A stretch of DNA of 64,000 bases, taken from contig NC_079476.1 in assembly GCF_026230105.1 (NCBI RefSeq), forward strand, positions 30,432,559-30,496,558, given 5' to 3'. The stretch's first letter is position 1, and each line of letters starts with the position of its first letter. Positions 37,130-48,394 of this stretch are shown one piece after another. The DNA comes from Diorhabda sublineata (taxonomy: Eukaryota > Arthropoda > Insecta > Coleoptera > Chrysomelidae). Position numbers and translations under genes: made by a program. Below the pieces are notes generated by a model. The model saw only the letters and a list, made by a program, of their open reading frames with translations, was not told the origin of the DNA and made no database searches.

Positions 37130-37865
37130 GTGATATCTACATGTATGCCAGGAGCTTGAACCAGAATGTTTTCTGAAATTCTTCTCTTATTTTCTAATGA
37201 ACTCTCAACATGATTTTCAGAATATCCACTCCTGAGCCTACCAGGAGAAAATGTCCTGTGTATCCTTTGACATTAAGTAGACCTAGGTACTGAGCAATCT
37301 TTGCTGGTAATTTTTCAATGGTAATTATGCCCACGGATTGTATGCCACATTTCCCATTATAATATCGCACAAAAAAATCTGTCGTGCTTTACATCAGAAG
37401 GTATAATATTTCTATACTTTTGAGGTGGTCAACAAGATTGACACCATCAATATTTACAGCAGTGACCAGAAATTCGGTAATAACATGTGTTTTGCTTTCT
37501 GGAATTGTAATTTTAAAAAAGTTGTTTTTATAAAATATGTCTTCTTCTCGCAGAAACGTCAGTTCAGTCTCCTTGCAGGCTCCCAAAATATCTATTATCA
37601 TTGCTACCTAAGGGACAGATTAATTTAACAATAAATTATAAACATATCGTTAATTGAGTCGTACTTTTGCAAATAGAAATGTTTTGTCTTCGTCCTCTTT
37701 TATAAACCATTCTACATACTCCTTCGGCAAAATATTGTTATTATTATTATATGCTATATCGTTCTTTTCATAACTAGTTACGTAAATAACTATTTTAAAT
37801 ATAAAGAATAACAAAGTATAATTCTGGATGAAATATGTATGTTTAGTTGCATATAACAAACATGC
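37130..37865 (-). mobile_element. Crypton relic 2
   Basis: The minus strand reads EWFIKEDEDKTFLFAK, then (after a 57-nt GT...AG gap, 37664-37608) VAMIIDILGACKETELTFLR, FKITIPESKTHVITEF, YYNGKCGIQSVGI, EKLPAKIAQYLGL and YTGHFLL. This is the Crypton tyrosine-recombinase order. The first catalytic Arg (GACRREEL in relatives) is Lys-Glu here and the Arg pair after YTGH is gone, so it is dead. Confidence 0.75.
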
Positions 37866-38297
37866 ATTTCTAAGTATTATTTAGTGATTTTCACAATCTG
37901 GCAACGCAACCAAAATATATTAAGTGTTGCCTACATCGTGGGAAATCGTCGAAGAAGAGGTTGGGTTCATTCATCGCCTCCTCTTTCTGTCATTCTTAAT
38001 CATGTCAAGCTTTGTGTATATGATTGTGTAAATATTTTGTATATGTGTATTTGTGCATGAAACTATTGCATTTTATCAATTAAATATAGTTATCAATTCA
38101 ACGACAACCTTAAAGTGTAGCAATTTCGTGAAGTTGCCTCGAAACATGTTAAATGGACCGTAATACAATTATTTTTTACTCTAAACCGGTATAAGATGAA
38201 CTTTTGCTCTAAAATGTTGTGTATTTAGAGTGAGGAAATTAATTACTTCTCTCGTCAAGCTCAGAACAAAAAAGGATGTTATAAAGTAGCATGAGCG

Positions 38298-38304
38298 TAT
38301 AAAA
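38298..38304 (+). promoter_or_regulatory. TATA box of orphan secreted-peptide exon
   Basis: TATAAAA 60 bp before the ATG at 38358. The distance leaves room for a transcription start near 38328 and a short leader. Confidence 0.4.
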
Positions 38305-38357
38305 TTTACGAAGACAATTGCCATTTATGAAGTTGTATCTACAAGTGTTATTTAACC

Positions 38358-38406
38358 ATGAACAAAACAGTGTTTGTTCCCGTCTTAGTTGTATTATTTT
38401 CTTTGG
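38358..38406 (+). CDS. Candidate first exon encoding a signal peptide
   Basis: ATG opens MNKTVFVPVLVVLFSL, one Lys then a hydrophobic core, and stops at donor G|GTGAGT in phase 1. Preceded by a TATA box, this is the usual first exon of a small insect secreted protein (odorant-binding, antimicrobial or cuticle type). The nearest phase-compatible acceptor is 39007 (TTCTGTTTTCAG). It would add AFVNCLEKLRIFF and a stop at 39046-39048, neatly finishing the signal peptide (SLAFVNC) but giving only 29 residues. So either the true downstream exons are farther away, or the gene has decayed, or it makes a tiny peptide. No family recognised. Confidence 0.4.
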
Positions 38407-39164
38407 GTGAGTATTTGATTAATTTTATATCTTGTAATAATTTACACTGCATACAGTATTGAATAATTCGTCGAAAAGCTATTGTAAAGTTATAAAGTAT
38501 AAAAATTGAGTACTTATAAGATTTGCATTTCTATTTCCCGTAATTTGAAAAATAATGACTGATATGAAAAATTTTAATAAATTCATGATGATTAGTCAGT
38601 TCATATATTTTTTTAATGTAATTCATTCAATATAAATATTAGTGAAATTAAAGAAACTTTGCATAACTTAATTAATCAAATTTACAAATTAAAAAAATTT
38701 ACCAAGTATTTGAAATAATATCTACAGGAGATGAACAATATATTCTGATTAAACGAAGACGAATAATTTGTTTTCGTGCCTTCTAAAATTGTTTTAATTG
38801 CAGATCTTTTTACTTCATAGCACTTTATCAAATATTCCCTATTGAATCCAAAATACAAACATTATTCAAATTGCATTAGTAGTCACTTAACTCGAGGTGC
38901 CGAGGCCACATTAAATGAATATGTTTATAATGATGGAAAGTATAAAAAAGCAACTTAATGTATTCAATTTCCCTTAAATTATGAAATGATAATTATTCTG
39001 TTTTCAGCTTTTGTTAATTGTTTAGAAAAATTGCGAATTTTCTTTTAGTTTTTCTTCAGACTCTTTATATATATTTGTGTAATTTAAAAAAATGAAATGC
39101 TTGGTATTTAAAAGTAATTATTAGTTGACGAAATAGTGATATATATTCAATTATATATTTATAT

Positions 39165-39930
39165 TAGGTGTGATATAAAATATGGTGAATTAAAAACAAA
39201 GTCAAAAGGTGTCATAAAATATGAATTAATTTCCTTCAAAGTACTGTACTGGACAAGCAATACACTTATCCCAATATTTGATCCATGACCGCAAGCATTC
39301 TTGAGAAGCCTGTAAATGTCAGGAATGCTGTCAAACCCCTTCTTTTTTAGCACAATTTTTATTTCTGAGAAAAACTATGTCACATGGTGCTAAGTCTGAT
39401 GAATAGGGCGGATATGGAGAGACAGAAAAATTTTTATCAGCAAAACTGTTGTGAATCAAAAGCCACTTGTAGCACGACAGGTGATTATGATGAGATTATT
39501 TTGGATTATTTTCAGGTCTTTTTCTTCTCTTATTGCTAAGGAAACTTTTCAATACTCCAATCGCCTGTTTGAGCAAAACAGTTTTCTAATTTTTTAATAT
39601 ATTCAATTGTTCATAGTATGACGGATGTTCTGACTGTTCCTCTTCCTTAATTGCTACATTTTCACTTTCGAACCAATTGTAAATAGTCTTTACAGTTATC
39701 ATAGACAAACTTTCACATTTCATAAGCTTCTTTGAAAGAAAAATTATTGTTAATGCACTGTTCAAGATCAAAAATTCACAATGCACAATACAAAGCGGTT
39801 ATAGTAGAAATTTAACATGCTAGGACTGGTTTAGCATGTCACTGAAGGTTTCAACAAACTAGGGTATGATAATAATAGTTAAAATAGATACATCAATGTA
39901 ATTCATTCCCCATTTTTTGATCAAACCTCG
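39165..39930 (-). mobile_element. Decayed mariner with both ends
   Basis: Ends are inverted repeats: AGGTGTGATATAAAATATGG at the left and, on the minus strand, AGGTTTGATCAAAAAATGGG at the right. The minus strand shows TVKTIYNWFESENVAIKEEE (N-terminal helix-turn-helix) and, in the other half, SPYPPYSSDLAPCD-like and LRSWIKYWDKCIACP text. The central catalytic region is missing. Confidence 0.65.
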
Positions 39931-40071
39931 TATCTTTGTATAGCCTCTCGTCTATTTGGCTTAAGTTATGTGTGAATAATGTATTATTTCATTTCCACTC
40001 AATTAGATTTCACAATGCTTAGAAGGCCTATTCCAACTTCTCATCAAGCAAACAAGTATTAACTATATGTA

Positions 40072-40230
40072 CAGGGGTTGCTACTTAAGTTTTGAGATAG
40101 ACAAATAAAAACAAATATTTATAATTGCATACTGCATTGTTGTTATTTTTTCAAAATATACTTTTGCATGCGCTTGAACCAATTGCATTTTTTCTGTTCT
40201 GGTTGAAGTGATAAAATAGTTTTGCAAATA
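40072..40230 (-). mobile_element. Mariner 3' end fragment
   Basis: AGGGGTTGCTACTTAAGTTT and the following AT-rich 40 bp match the end of the mariner at 8611-9618 (ACGAGGGTTGATATTTAAGTTT). Then TTTGCATGC.CTTGAACCAATTG matches its C-terminal coding part. Only this end is present. Confidence 0.75.
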
Positions 40231-40768
40231 AAAGGAACAAAGAGATGTAATTGTTTAGTTTTTATACGATAGTTTAGAATTTTTTGCACCATCAACAACC
40301 TTTGTTAAAGAGGAAATTATTTGTATTCACATTTTATTTGACAGATTGAATCCAATAAATAAAGCAACAACTAAACAAAATATTTTCACTGCATTGATTA
40401 AAATCTAATCAATAAATATTACTTATTTGGAGTGAAAATATTTGATTTTTTGGTGCCCCTGAAGGAAACGTTATCTGTTCCATTCAATATTTATAATTTC
40501 TTTATTTGATACTATTGTTAAATTTGTAATAACGGGGGCCAGAAGATTATTATATTTTTTTGAGTTTTATACCAGAGGAAAATGTGTTACCAGGGGAGTG
40601 ACGCTATTGACAGAGTAGTGACTAATTAAAGCAGGGAAGTGACATACCATTGATTATCAGCTAAGAAAGAGGAACAATATTAAATAAAACATGTTACAGA
40701 AATTATCTATATACTTTTATTAAACAAGATACATTCAGTTTTCACAATTTCCTAAATACAACCTCCTC

Positions 40769-42131
40769 CAAGAGCTACCTACACAAAATGCATGTTATAA
40801 AATACCTATATGAAAGATTAGTGCATAACTACGCGGCCTAAAGGTGACACATTATGAAACTTTCGATTCCGTTTGAAAGTGCGAGCAGCGTGAACTACGA
40901 AAATAAGGTACACACAAGATTCTTTTCTCTAAACGTCGTAAGTGTCAGCGGCAAACAATTGGCAGGCGTTTTTTCTGTCCTCAAGTCTCCGGCAGACGTG
41001 AAAAAGGTGATCGGAAAACTCACCTGAAAAATTACATAAGGTACACGCGAGATTCTTTTTTCTATTTTTTTTAGGTCATCAACAGCTGCTGGAAAGCTAT
41101 GACTCTGTAGCCGAGTTCTCGGCAGAAGTGTATTTTGTTAGTTCGTACAGTTTGATATTTACAATAATATGCACATTATGAGCATTTTGGCAAGCTATCC
41201 CAAATTAAAAAAAAAAATTATCGCAATACGATGAATAGACGAGAGAAAATGCTTATTTATCCAGCGTCCGATTTTTGAAGCACCTTGGCTCATTATTACC
41301 TATCCCAGCGGCTGCATTGGCCACAAGCATTTGTCCACCATAGTTGGGTCAGATATCATTGAATTATGAATTTACATATCATCCTTCACAATTATTCATT
41401 ATGCGGATTAATTTATACCGCAACTTTTTCAATAAAAAAAAAAGTATTTATAATTTAGTGCTGTGAAAACTTCTTAAAATATATAATTGTGTTTTGAAGT
41501 AGAATAGAAGTAAATTTTTATTTCATTTACACATTTAAAATGGGTAGTTGAATAGTGCTTAACAATCTAAAATTTTTAAATGTCACTGCAACTATATAAC
41601 AAGAAAATAATCAAATTACCTGCTACTTATGACCTACAGATGGGATGAGAAAAAGAATTTTAACTGTGGCATTTTTCCTTATGGCATTTTTGAGGTGAGT
41701 TTTCCGACGACCAATTTTCACTTCTGCCGAGGACTCGGCTACAGAGAAAACGTCTACCATAGCTTTCTAGCAGCTGTTGATGACCTAAAAAAATAGAAAA
41801 AAGAATCTCGCGTGTACCTTATGTAAGTTTTCAGGTGAGTTTTTCGATCACCTTTTTTCACGTCTGCCGGAGACTTGAGGACAGAAAAAACGTCTGCCAA
41901 TGGTTTGCTGCTGATACTTACGACTGAAATAACGTTAAGAGAGGAGAATCTTGTGTGTACCTTATTTCCACGAATTTCCACGAAGTTCACGCGGCTCGCA
42001 TTTTCAGACGGGAACGATTTGATCCGACAGACGAAAGTTCCATAATGTGTCACTTTTAGGCCGCGAAGTTATACACTATGTACCTTTCATGTACTTTATA
42101 ACATGCATTTTTTTGTAGGATAGCTCTTGGA
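40769..42131. mobile_element. Foldback-like element with long inverted repeats
   Basis: The left arm (about 40769-41135) and right arm (about 41718-42131) are near-complementary, from CCAAGAGCTA...CTACA at the outside to CTCGGCAGAAGTG at the inside. Each arm holds two diverged copies of a unit of about 140 bp beginning GGTACAC(A/G)C(A/G)AGATTCTTTT and ending GGCAGA(C/A)GTGAAAA. The roughly 580-bp middle shows no ORF. Terminal repeats built of tandem units are the hallmark of Foldback-type elements. No clear target duplication was seen. Confidence 0.7.
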
Positions 42132-42155
42132 CTATTATTATTATTAAAGTTCAAC

Positions 42156-42183
42156 GATTGGCACCGCCGACGCGGTGCCAATC
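42156..42183. repeat. Perfect 11-bp hairpin
   Basis: GATTGGCACCG and CGGTGCCAATC around a CCGACG loop. It is GC-rich in an AT-rich setting and lies 25 bp outside the foldback element. Confidence 0.85.
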
Positions 42184-42821
42184 CAAAATTATTTGAATTT
42201 GCTTGCTTTTAACTTCACACTGTTGTTCGCGCTTAGTTCAAGATCAAAAGCATAATTTTGCGATTTTAAGTCAAATTTTACTGCTTTAATTTTCGCCAGA
42301 TGAAGTGACATTGTAACATGACATGAAAATAAGTTATTTTTTTTTATTAATAAATATTTTCACACTTTTATTTTGATAAAATATGTTTCGAGGTTTATAA
42401 AAGCATGTGATCATACAAACATAATTGCATACGTATTTAAAGTATTTGGCCATAAAATCATTGTAATTCATTAATCGGTAAGGAAGAGAAGTATAATTTA
42501 TAACTATATTAAACTGTTAATGCCATAAATTGAACAATTATCCTGGATATACTATGTGGGCCAGATAAAATGCCATACTTTTTATTGTTTAAACATAGAG
42601 AAACAATGAGTTCTACATAAAATTCGTCTATCGTCCAATGGAATTCAAATAACGTATATTCACCCATTATGCATTATTAAATTACCAAAATTGCCAACAT
42701 ATTAATCTTAATAGATTATTAATTTTCCATATATCATTGTCTAATTTTGACACCAATAATAGCTTCGTGCGCGGTAGATAATTTGGACACATTTCGATAT
42801 TCTGAGGATTTTCTGAACGTC

Positions 42822-43100
42822 TCAAACGCGCATGTTGTTCAGAATATGTTAAAATTTTTCTCAGACAACAATATTCCACTTTTAGAGTGGGTTTCAAGTA
42901 GTCCCGATTTATCACCGATAGAAACACTTTGGCATGAAATGAAAAAGCAGTTGCGTGCAAATCAAGCTAGAACTGCCATGGAATTAAAAGAAAGACTACA
43001 AGAAATTTGAGATGATTTTACTCCCGAATACTGCCAGAATTTAATAAACACCATGCCTCAAATAATTATTAAAAATAAAGGGGATATTACGCAATGGTAA
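42822..43100 (+). pseudogene. Tc1-like transposase C-terminal relic
   Basis: The frame reads VQNMLKFFSDNNIPLLEWVS, SSPDLSPIETLWHEMKKQLR and, after an in-frame TGA at 43008-43010 where relatives have Trp, DDFTPEYCQNLINTMPQ to a stop at 43098-43100. The third catalytic residue (Glu in SPIE) is kept. The N-terminal two thirds are gone. Confidence 0.8.
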
Positions 43101-43396
43101 CTTTTAAAAGTATGTTTAGTATTTAAGCTTTTCTGATTACATTTGGTTTTTGTTATATTTTTAACATATGTTAAGACTTGTAACTCCTGTAAAAGTATCT
43201 AAAATGTTTATAGAAAATATAAAGTGTTCAAAACGAAACAATTTGCCGGTTTTTAATAGCTGTAAAAGCAATAATTAGTAATTTTTTTCAATTGGGCGAA
43301 CTGAAATGGGACAGGGCTCGTAACTGGTTGTGGATATTTTACTTTTAATTTCAAACCTTTTTTTTGTGAGGTATATACCGCATTTGTGTTAAAACA

Positions 43397-43525
43397 TGTC
43401 AACAAAAAGAAAACGAGTAGCTGGAAATTATTACGCGACTGATAAAAGGTAAATCGGGTCAGACATTAGCTATAGAGTTAACAGGAGTAACAGGAATAAA
43501 AATAATTTTTATCCAATTACCTTAT
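43397..43525 (+). pseudogene. Tigger/Jerky-type helix-turn-helix fragment
   Basis: MSTKRKRVAGNYY, then after a frameshift LIKGKSGQTLAIELTGVTGI. This resembles the CENP-B-type N terminus of Tigger transposases (KRK...I...L..G.S...LA.E.GV). The rest of the protein is absent. Confidence 0.45.
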
Positions 43526-43529
43526 TATA

Positions 43530-44775
43530 TACAAAAAAAGTAAATAAATAAAAATTTTAATTACCAAACTTTTTGATTATCTGAACCACCTCTGACAACA
43601 TTAGTTCGGATATTCGACGCTCTACTATATTCAAATATTCAATAATAAAAACAAAACACTAAAATGGAATATAAAAATTGCAAACTAAATTAACATCCGA
43701 AAAACAAATTGAAATAATTATAACCAGCATCAAATACAACACTGTCAGTAGTACAAACCAAACCAGATATTTTTTTAATGTAAATAATGAAACGACTTCC
43801 TTGAAATAATCAGCCGTTTTTATATCTGAACGCACGTGTTCTTTGGTAACATTTTGATGCCTTACTGAATCGTATACTTGAGAAGTTCGCTACTTTTGTC
43901 GTGCTATTCTTTAAATCGATTCTTTAAAACTCACCCTTTTATATCAGTTTTGCGTTCGGAATTTTTACAGTTCTTCAAGTAATAATAGATGAAGTATACC
44001 AAGCGTTTCTTCTCTCTTTCTATCTACTTTCCTAAATTGTTTTCTTTTCGCATTTTAATTACGGTCGAGTTCATAGATTAGACATACAATCCCTTGTGAT
44101 GTCTGAACATCTGGCGCGCTTATACGCCGAATTGATGAAAAGTTCACTTTGACGCTAAACCCATCGACTTATGTGATTTTGTGGAAGATTCATGGCTGAT
44201 CATTTTTATGGAAGACCGTTCGTTCACTTTATCAAGTAAATCCCTGTGGAATTTCTTTCTGTTCGTTATTGTGTCCCATTCAATCACACAACTTGTTCGA
44301 GGAAAAAATTTACGAGGAGTAATCGAAATATGTCAGAAATGTAACCAAGGGAATATTTACACAAATGTTGATTATCCAAACTATACGGTGACGGTTTGAA
44401 AGAAAAGTATCTATTAATTTCCAATTGACTGTACTGCAAAGAATATTTTTTTCAATATATATAGTCATGCCATTACAGATGCACAGTAAATAAAAACCAA
44501 AGTCTCACTTATCTACAAATCTGTCATCAATCTAAAATACTTCGTCAACTCGTACATGCTCCTCAGGTGGACCTGGGAGTGCCCACTGTACAAAAAGGCT
44601 GAAAAAAAGTTGGCTAATAGACCTAATATGAGGTGTAAGAGGTTGCATCACTGGATGTAAGCCTAACCAACACATTATAGATTAAGATTATCTAACACTC
44701 TCGAGCAAATTAAAACGAATAGAATGTATAAAATGTACTGATTGTTAATAAGAACTTGTTATAAAAAAATAAGTA

Positions 44776-44780
<5 letters not shown>
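43530..44780. other. No gene recognised
   Basis: Contains a 72-codon open frame at 44181-44399 with no recognised similarity, codon bias or splice context. Otherwise AT-rich unassigned sequence. Confidence 0.4.

Positions 44781-44781
<1 letters not shown>

Positions 44782-44829
<48 letters not shown>
44782..44829. repeat. (TA)n microsatellite
   Basis: About 24 uninterrupted TA units. Confidence 0.95.
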
Positions 44830-44830
<1 letters not shown>

Positions 44831-45724
44831 CTTTTTTATAATTACGAGTCCCAGTGACGCCGAAACGAGCTCTGGGACGCAAATTTTTCCCGTTTCCAGA
44901 AACTGCGCGAAAATTTGAGGAATTAAAAAATGAAAGTGAAACACTTTATAAATAGTTTCTCTACGTGAACTCCGACTCGAAACGTAACGCGAACGGAAGC
45001 GTCAGTACAGTACAGTTTATTCATCCAAGTCAAAATTTATCCATCAGATTTTTGTGATATTTTAACAAAAGCCATGAGAACCATGGGAAAGTTAACAATA
45101 TAATCACTGTACCAAAGATGTTGTCAAACTCTGAAATTTCCGTCTATAGTTAAATCTTGTATGTTATTATAAAGATAACAAATATTGATAGTACTACAAT
45201 TGATTGGAATTTTCCTGGTAAAACATTATTGATTTCATCGTACAAGGTCGTTACTCGAGTGTATCAACTATTCTTATTGTTATTGGTAGTAATTTTAAAG
45301 ATCTTTTTTATAAAAAAATCCAATTTATGTCGACGAAATTGAAATAGTTTCAAAAACCATATTCTAAGATGATCAGTGACCCGTTAACAATAATCTTATC
45401 CGATTTTTTTACTATTTAACGTACAATATCGTTACCTAGGCCGGTATTTTTAACTCACTCATCTCACAAGCGTGCGATCACCAAGTACATTATACAAAGT
45501 GTTCCAAAATTATCTTTACAACTTAAAAAATTCATAACTTCTCGGAAAATATATTAAAGTTAGTCCACTTTGGTATTTCATTGCCACGTTGCCAATAAGA
45601 AACCTGTCATAATATAGCTGGCAAAGACTTCGTTACAATTCACATATGAATATGGGATACTTCCAAACCATCTCAAGAACTTATGGTCAATTAGCTGTTA
45701 AAAATTTAAAATTATGATCCAAAA

Positions 45725-46668
45725 TCAAAATGAAAATGGTGAAAGAATATAACAGAAGATGCTTCCTACTACAATGTCGAAAAAAGAACATTCTTCCCAC
45801 CTTTTTCCAGAATAATATTAAACATATTGAAAAAATACGCATACGCCAAGAACAAGAGACCACCAATAGTTATTACATCTATAAGAGGTTAGTACATAAG
45901 CTTTTAAATAATGAAATTGTTTGTAATCAAAAAACAATATTCAATCTTTATTCAAACAAATGAATTCACTTTTGAAAATTTTTCGAGCAGACAACAACTT
46001 ATTTATAATAAATTATTTCATAAAATTAGAAACAAACAAAAGAATATTAACAAAAAAATTAATTCAGTTTTTGAAACCCAAGATAATTGGATTAAACATA
46101 TTTCAAATACAGAGATACCTAAGGATATATTACAGTTTCTATCGTTAGGGCCTAAATTCAGTATTGAACCTATAATTACCAAAAAATTTTAAATAAAACT
46201 ATTTTAGCCAAAATTTATTATATATCCCCAAAATGAACAAGAAAGAAATGTCGTTATAGGCAAAGCATGAATCAAAACCATCTTCTGTTTTTAAGGATCT
46301 ATTACATAAAACCAAAAATTTTTTAAAAGAAAATTCGAATTTAACAGTCATATCATCTGACAAAGGTAATGTCACAATCATTATGGATAAATAATAGTAT
46401 TTAGATTTATCTAAATCTAGATTTATCTACATCATACAAAGAACTTAATAATGATCCAACTCTAAAAACAACTAATAATTATTGTAACAAATTAATAAAA
46501 ACAATTTTTAACAAAAAACAAATTGACAGAGAAAAAATTAACAAACTATAACGGTATTTCTGCTGTTTACCAAAAATTCATAAACCTACTTTATCAGCTA
46601 GACCAATTGTAACATCAATTAACGCTCCCATCGAGCATCTTACAAATTGGTTAACTGAATTTTGACTA
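45725..46668 (+). mobile_element. Penelope-like element, N-terminal/RT part, decayed
   Basis: The plus strand contains SYYIYKRLVHKLLNNEIVCN, IPKDILQFLSLGPKFSIEP and, in broken frames, a T-A-DKGNVT-like segment, YKELNNDPTLKTTNNYCNKL, CCLPKIHKPTLSARPIVTSI and INAPIEHLTNWL. The order LS.GP.F ... DKG.. ... LPKIHK....RPIVS.....L is diagnostic of Penelope-like reverse transcriptases. Everything after the early RT motifs is lost. Confidence 0.8.
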
Positions 46669-46780
46669 AAAAGACTCCTTTAAAATGATTTTTTGTTTCA
46701 ATATACTCGACCGACCATCTTCTCGAAACAGGTATAAGCTGTCCCCTCCCCTAGCTGAAATCCTGGGTACGCCCTTGTTA

Positions 46781-46823
46781 GTCTCTGAAGACAATAACTT
46801 AGTTATCGAAACGCGCGTCAGGC
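46781..46823 (+). ncRNA. Hammerhead-ribozyme-like motif downstream of Penelope relic
   Basis: GTCT (46781-46784, stem I), CTGAAGA (46785-46791, fits the core CUGANGA), a hairpin ATAAC/GTTAT (stem II), GAAA (46808-46811), a tiny stem III AC-GCGC-GT, then C at 46819 as cleavage-site base and AGGC (46820-46823) pairing back to GTCT. One or two unpaired bases between the core A and stem II depart from the consensus. Hammerheads of this minimal type are known in Penelope-like elements. Confidence 0.5.
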
Positions 46824-46876
46824 AGTGTTTTTGTGAGTGCAGTGTAGTAGTAGTGTACACAGAGTATTCACTATAA

Positions 46877-46984
46877 AGGAAAGATCTGACAACAATGTAG
46901 ATACCACCATAATACCGACCGTATCACAAGACCCTTGCGCACCAAAATTTATAAAAATCGTACACCTCTTTGACGGGAGCGTTC
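46877..46984 (+). repeat. Solo terminal piece of the 50879-51853 element family
   Basis: GATCTGACAACAATGTAGAT, CCACCATAATACCG, CGTATCACAAGACC and AAAATTTATAAAAA recur in this order at 51729-51806 (plus) and, inverted, at about 50935-51030. Confidence 0.8.
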
Positions 46985-47749
46985 CTATTGCGAGGAGAGG
47001 ACATGAGAATCGAGACAATAATAAATTTCGATGCTTTGAACGACATCGATATAGCTCCAAACGAGAACCTGAGAATACCGGCCCTGTAATCCTGTATCTA
47101 TGTAATGAACTAAAGCGTGTTGAATGACTTTACTAGCAAAATGTTGGCTTAACCTCGATTTCTTAATACACATAGCAAACACACTTACTTATACGAATAA
47201 GGGAATATAAAGGAGGTGAAAGCTCTATTATATATCTATCGGCGGTTAATAACGGCGGAAGGTGTACTCTTTATCAACCGGAAATACCGCTGTAAATCAA
47301 TATAACAGGCAGTAAAACGTGTGGAAATATCGTTTTTTCCATAAAAGCAAATAAATTTATGACGCGAACATAAAAGTAGTGTAATATAATGCCACAATTA
47401 AAAAGAATGCATTTTTTTTGGTAACGGCTCATTATTAACTGAGAAAATAAATTATATTTTTGCTTTTTTGTAATACAGAGTGGCAGGTACGGCTGCAGAG
47501 CTAGCAAAAACATTAAAAACTAAAAAATGATAATGACATAATTTTAATAATAATATATTTTTCCTTAAGTATCGAAAAGGAACTTTGCTGTATTTCGCAG
47601 TCGTTTTTCATGAACTCTATAAAAAACTGCAAACGAATGTCAGTGTTCGGTAAAGTTGTCCAGTTGAATAATTCATCTACTTTCTGATTTACGCTGTTGC
47701 AGTCTGTCCCTCTAGTATACGCGAACGTGTTATGCGTCTTTTTTTGACT

Positions 47750-48160
47750 TACGTTATAATCTCGGCGGTCTAAAACTAAGTGACTGATTTAACTGTAGAA
47801 GTTCGCTGCAATCAAGTGCAACACGTCCTGGACCAGTCGGGTAGCAAAGACTTTGCAAATGAGCTGTTTGGGGACTATGTGGATTACCTCTCCCGGATTT
47901 AGGCTTGAATATGAGCACCGTAACATTTATCTTTGGACAGCCTCGCAATCACAGGGGGAGTGATCAGTGGTGTCTTTTTGTTCCTTACTGAAGTTCCGTT
48001 CTAATATAGGAATCAATAATATTTTCAAAAGACAATAGACTGATGAAACGATAGGATTGAGCTTCTGAGATGGCTCTTCTCCCTGCTTTGGGAATTGAGC
48101 GTCTCTCCAGGACTCCAGGATATGACTCCATATGAGCATGAAAAAGCACTACACGGTGGG
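47750..48160 (-). mobile_element. LINE (jockey-like) RT fragment
   Basis: The minus strand has SHILESWRDAQFPKQGEEPS and, in a shifted frame, SFHQSIVF-like text. This resembles the W....FIPK.GK......FRPISL motif 1-2 region of jockey reverse transcriptases. Strongly degraded. Confidence 0.45.
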
Positions 48161-48394
48161 CTAGATCCCTTATAACTTTTTTGCGCGATTTTCCGAAATA
48201 TTATTTATTTTATTTTATTTTAAAATCGTTCTGAATCTATTAACAAGGATTAGGTATCCATTCTATCTCGACTTTCTTTCGCCTCCTCCTCCGTCAAGGA
48301 TTGTTCAAGAACTGTTCCGTGATTACAAAAACAAACCAGAAATCTTGAAATAGATCAAATATTAGCAATTATCCGCTAAAACAGTACAAGCTGG

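Noticed and set aside
44181..44399. 72-codon plus-strand frame with two Cys near its end
   Set aside because: No signal peptide, no splice context and no recognisable similarity. Probably chance.
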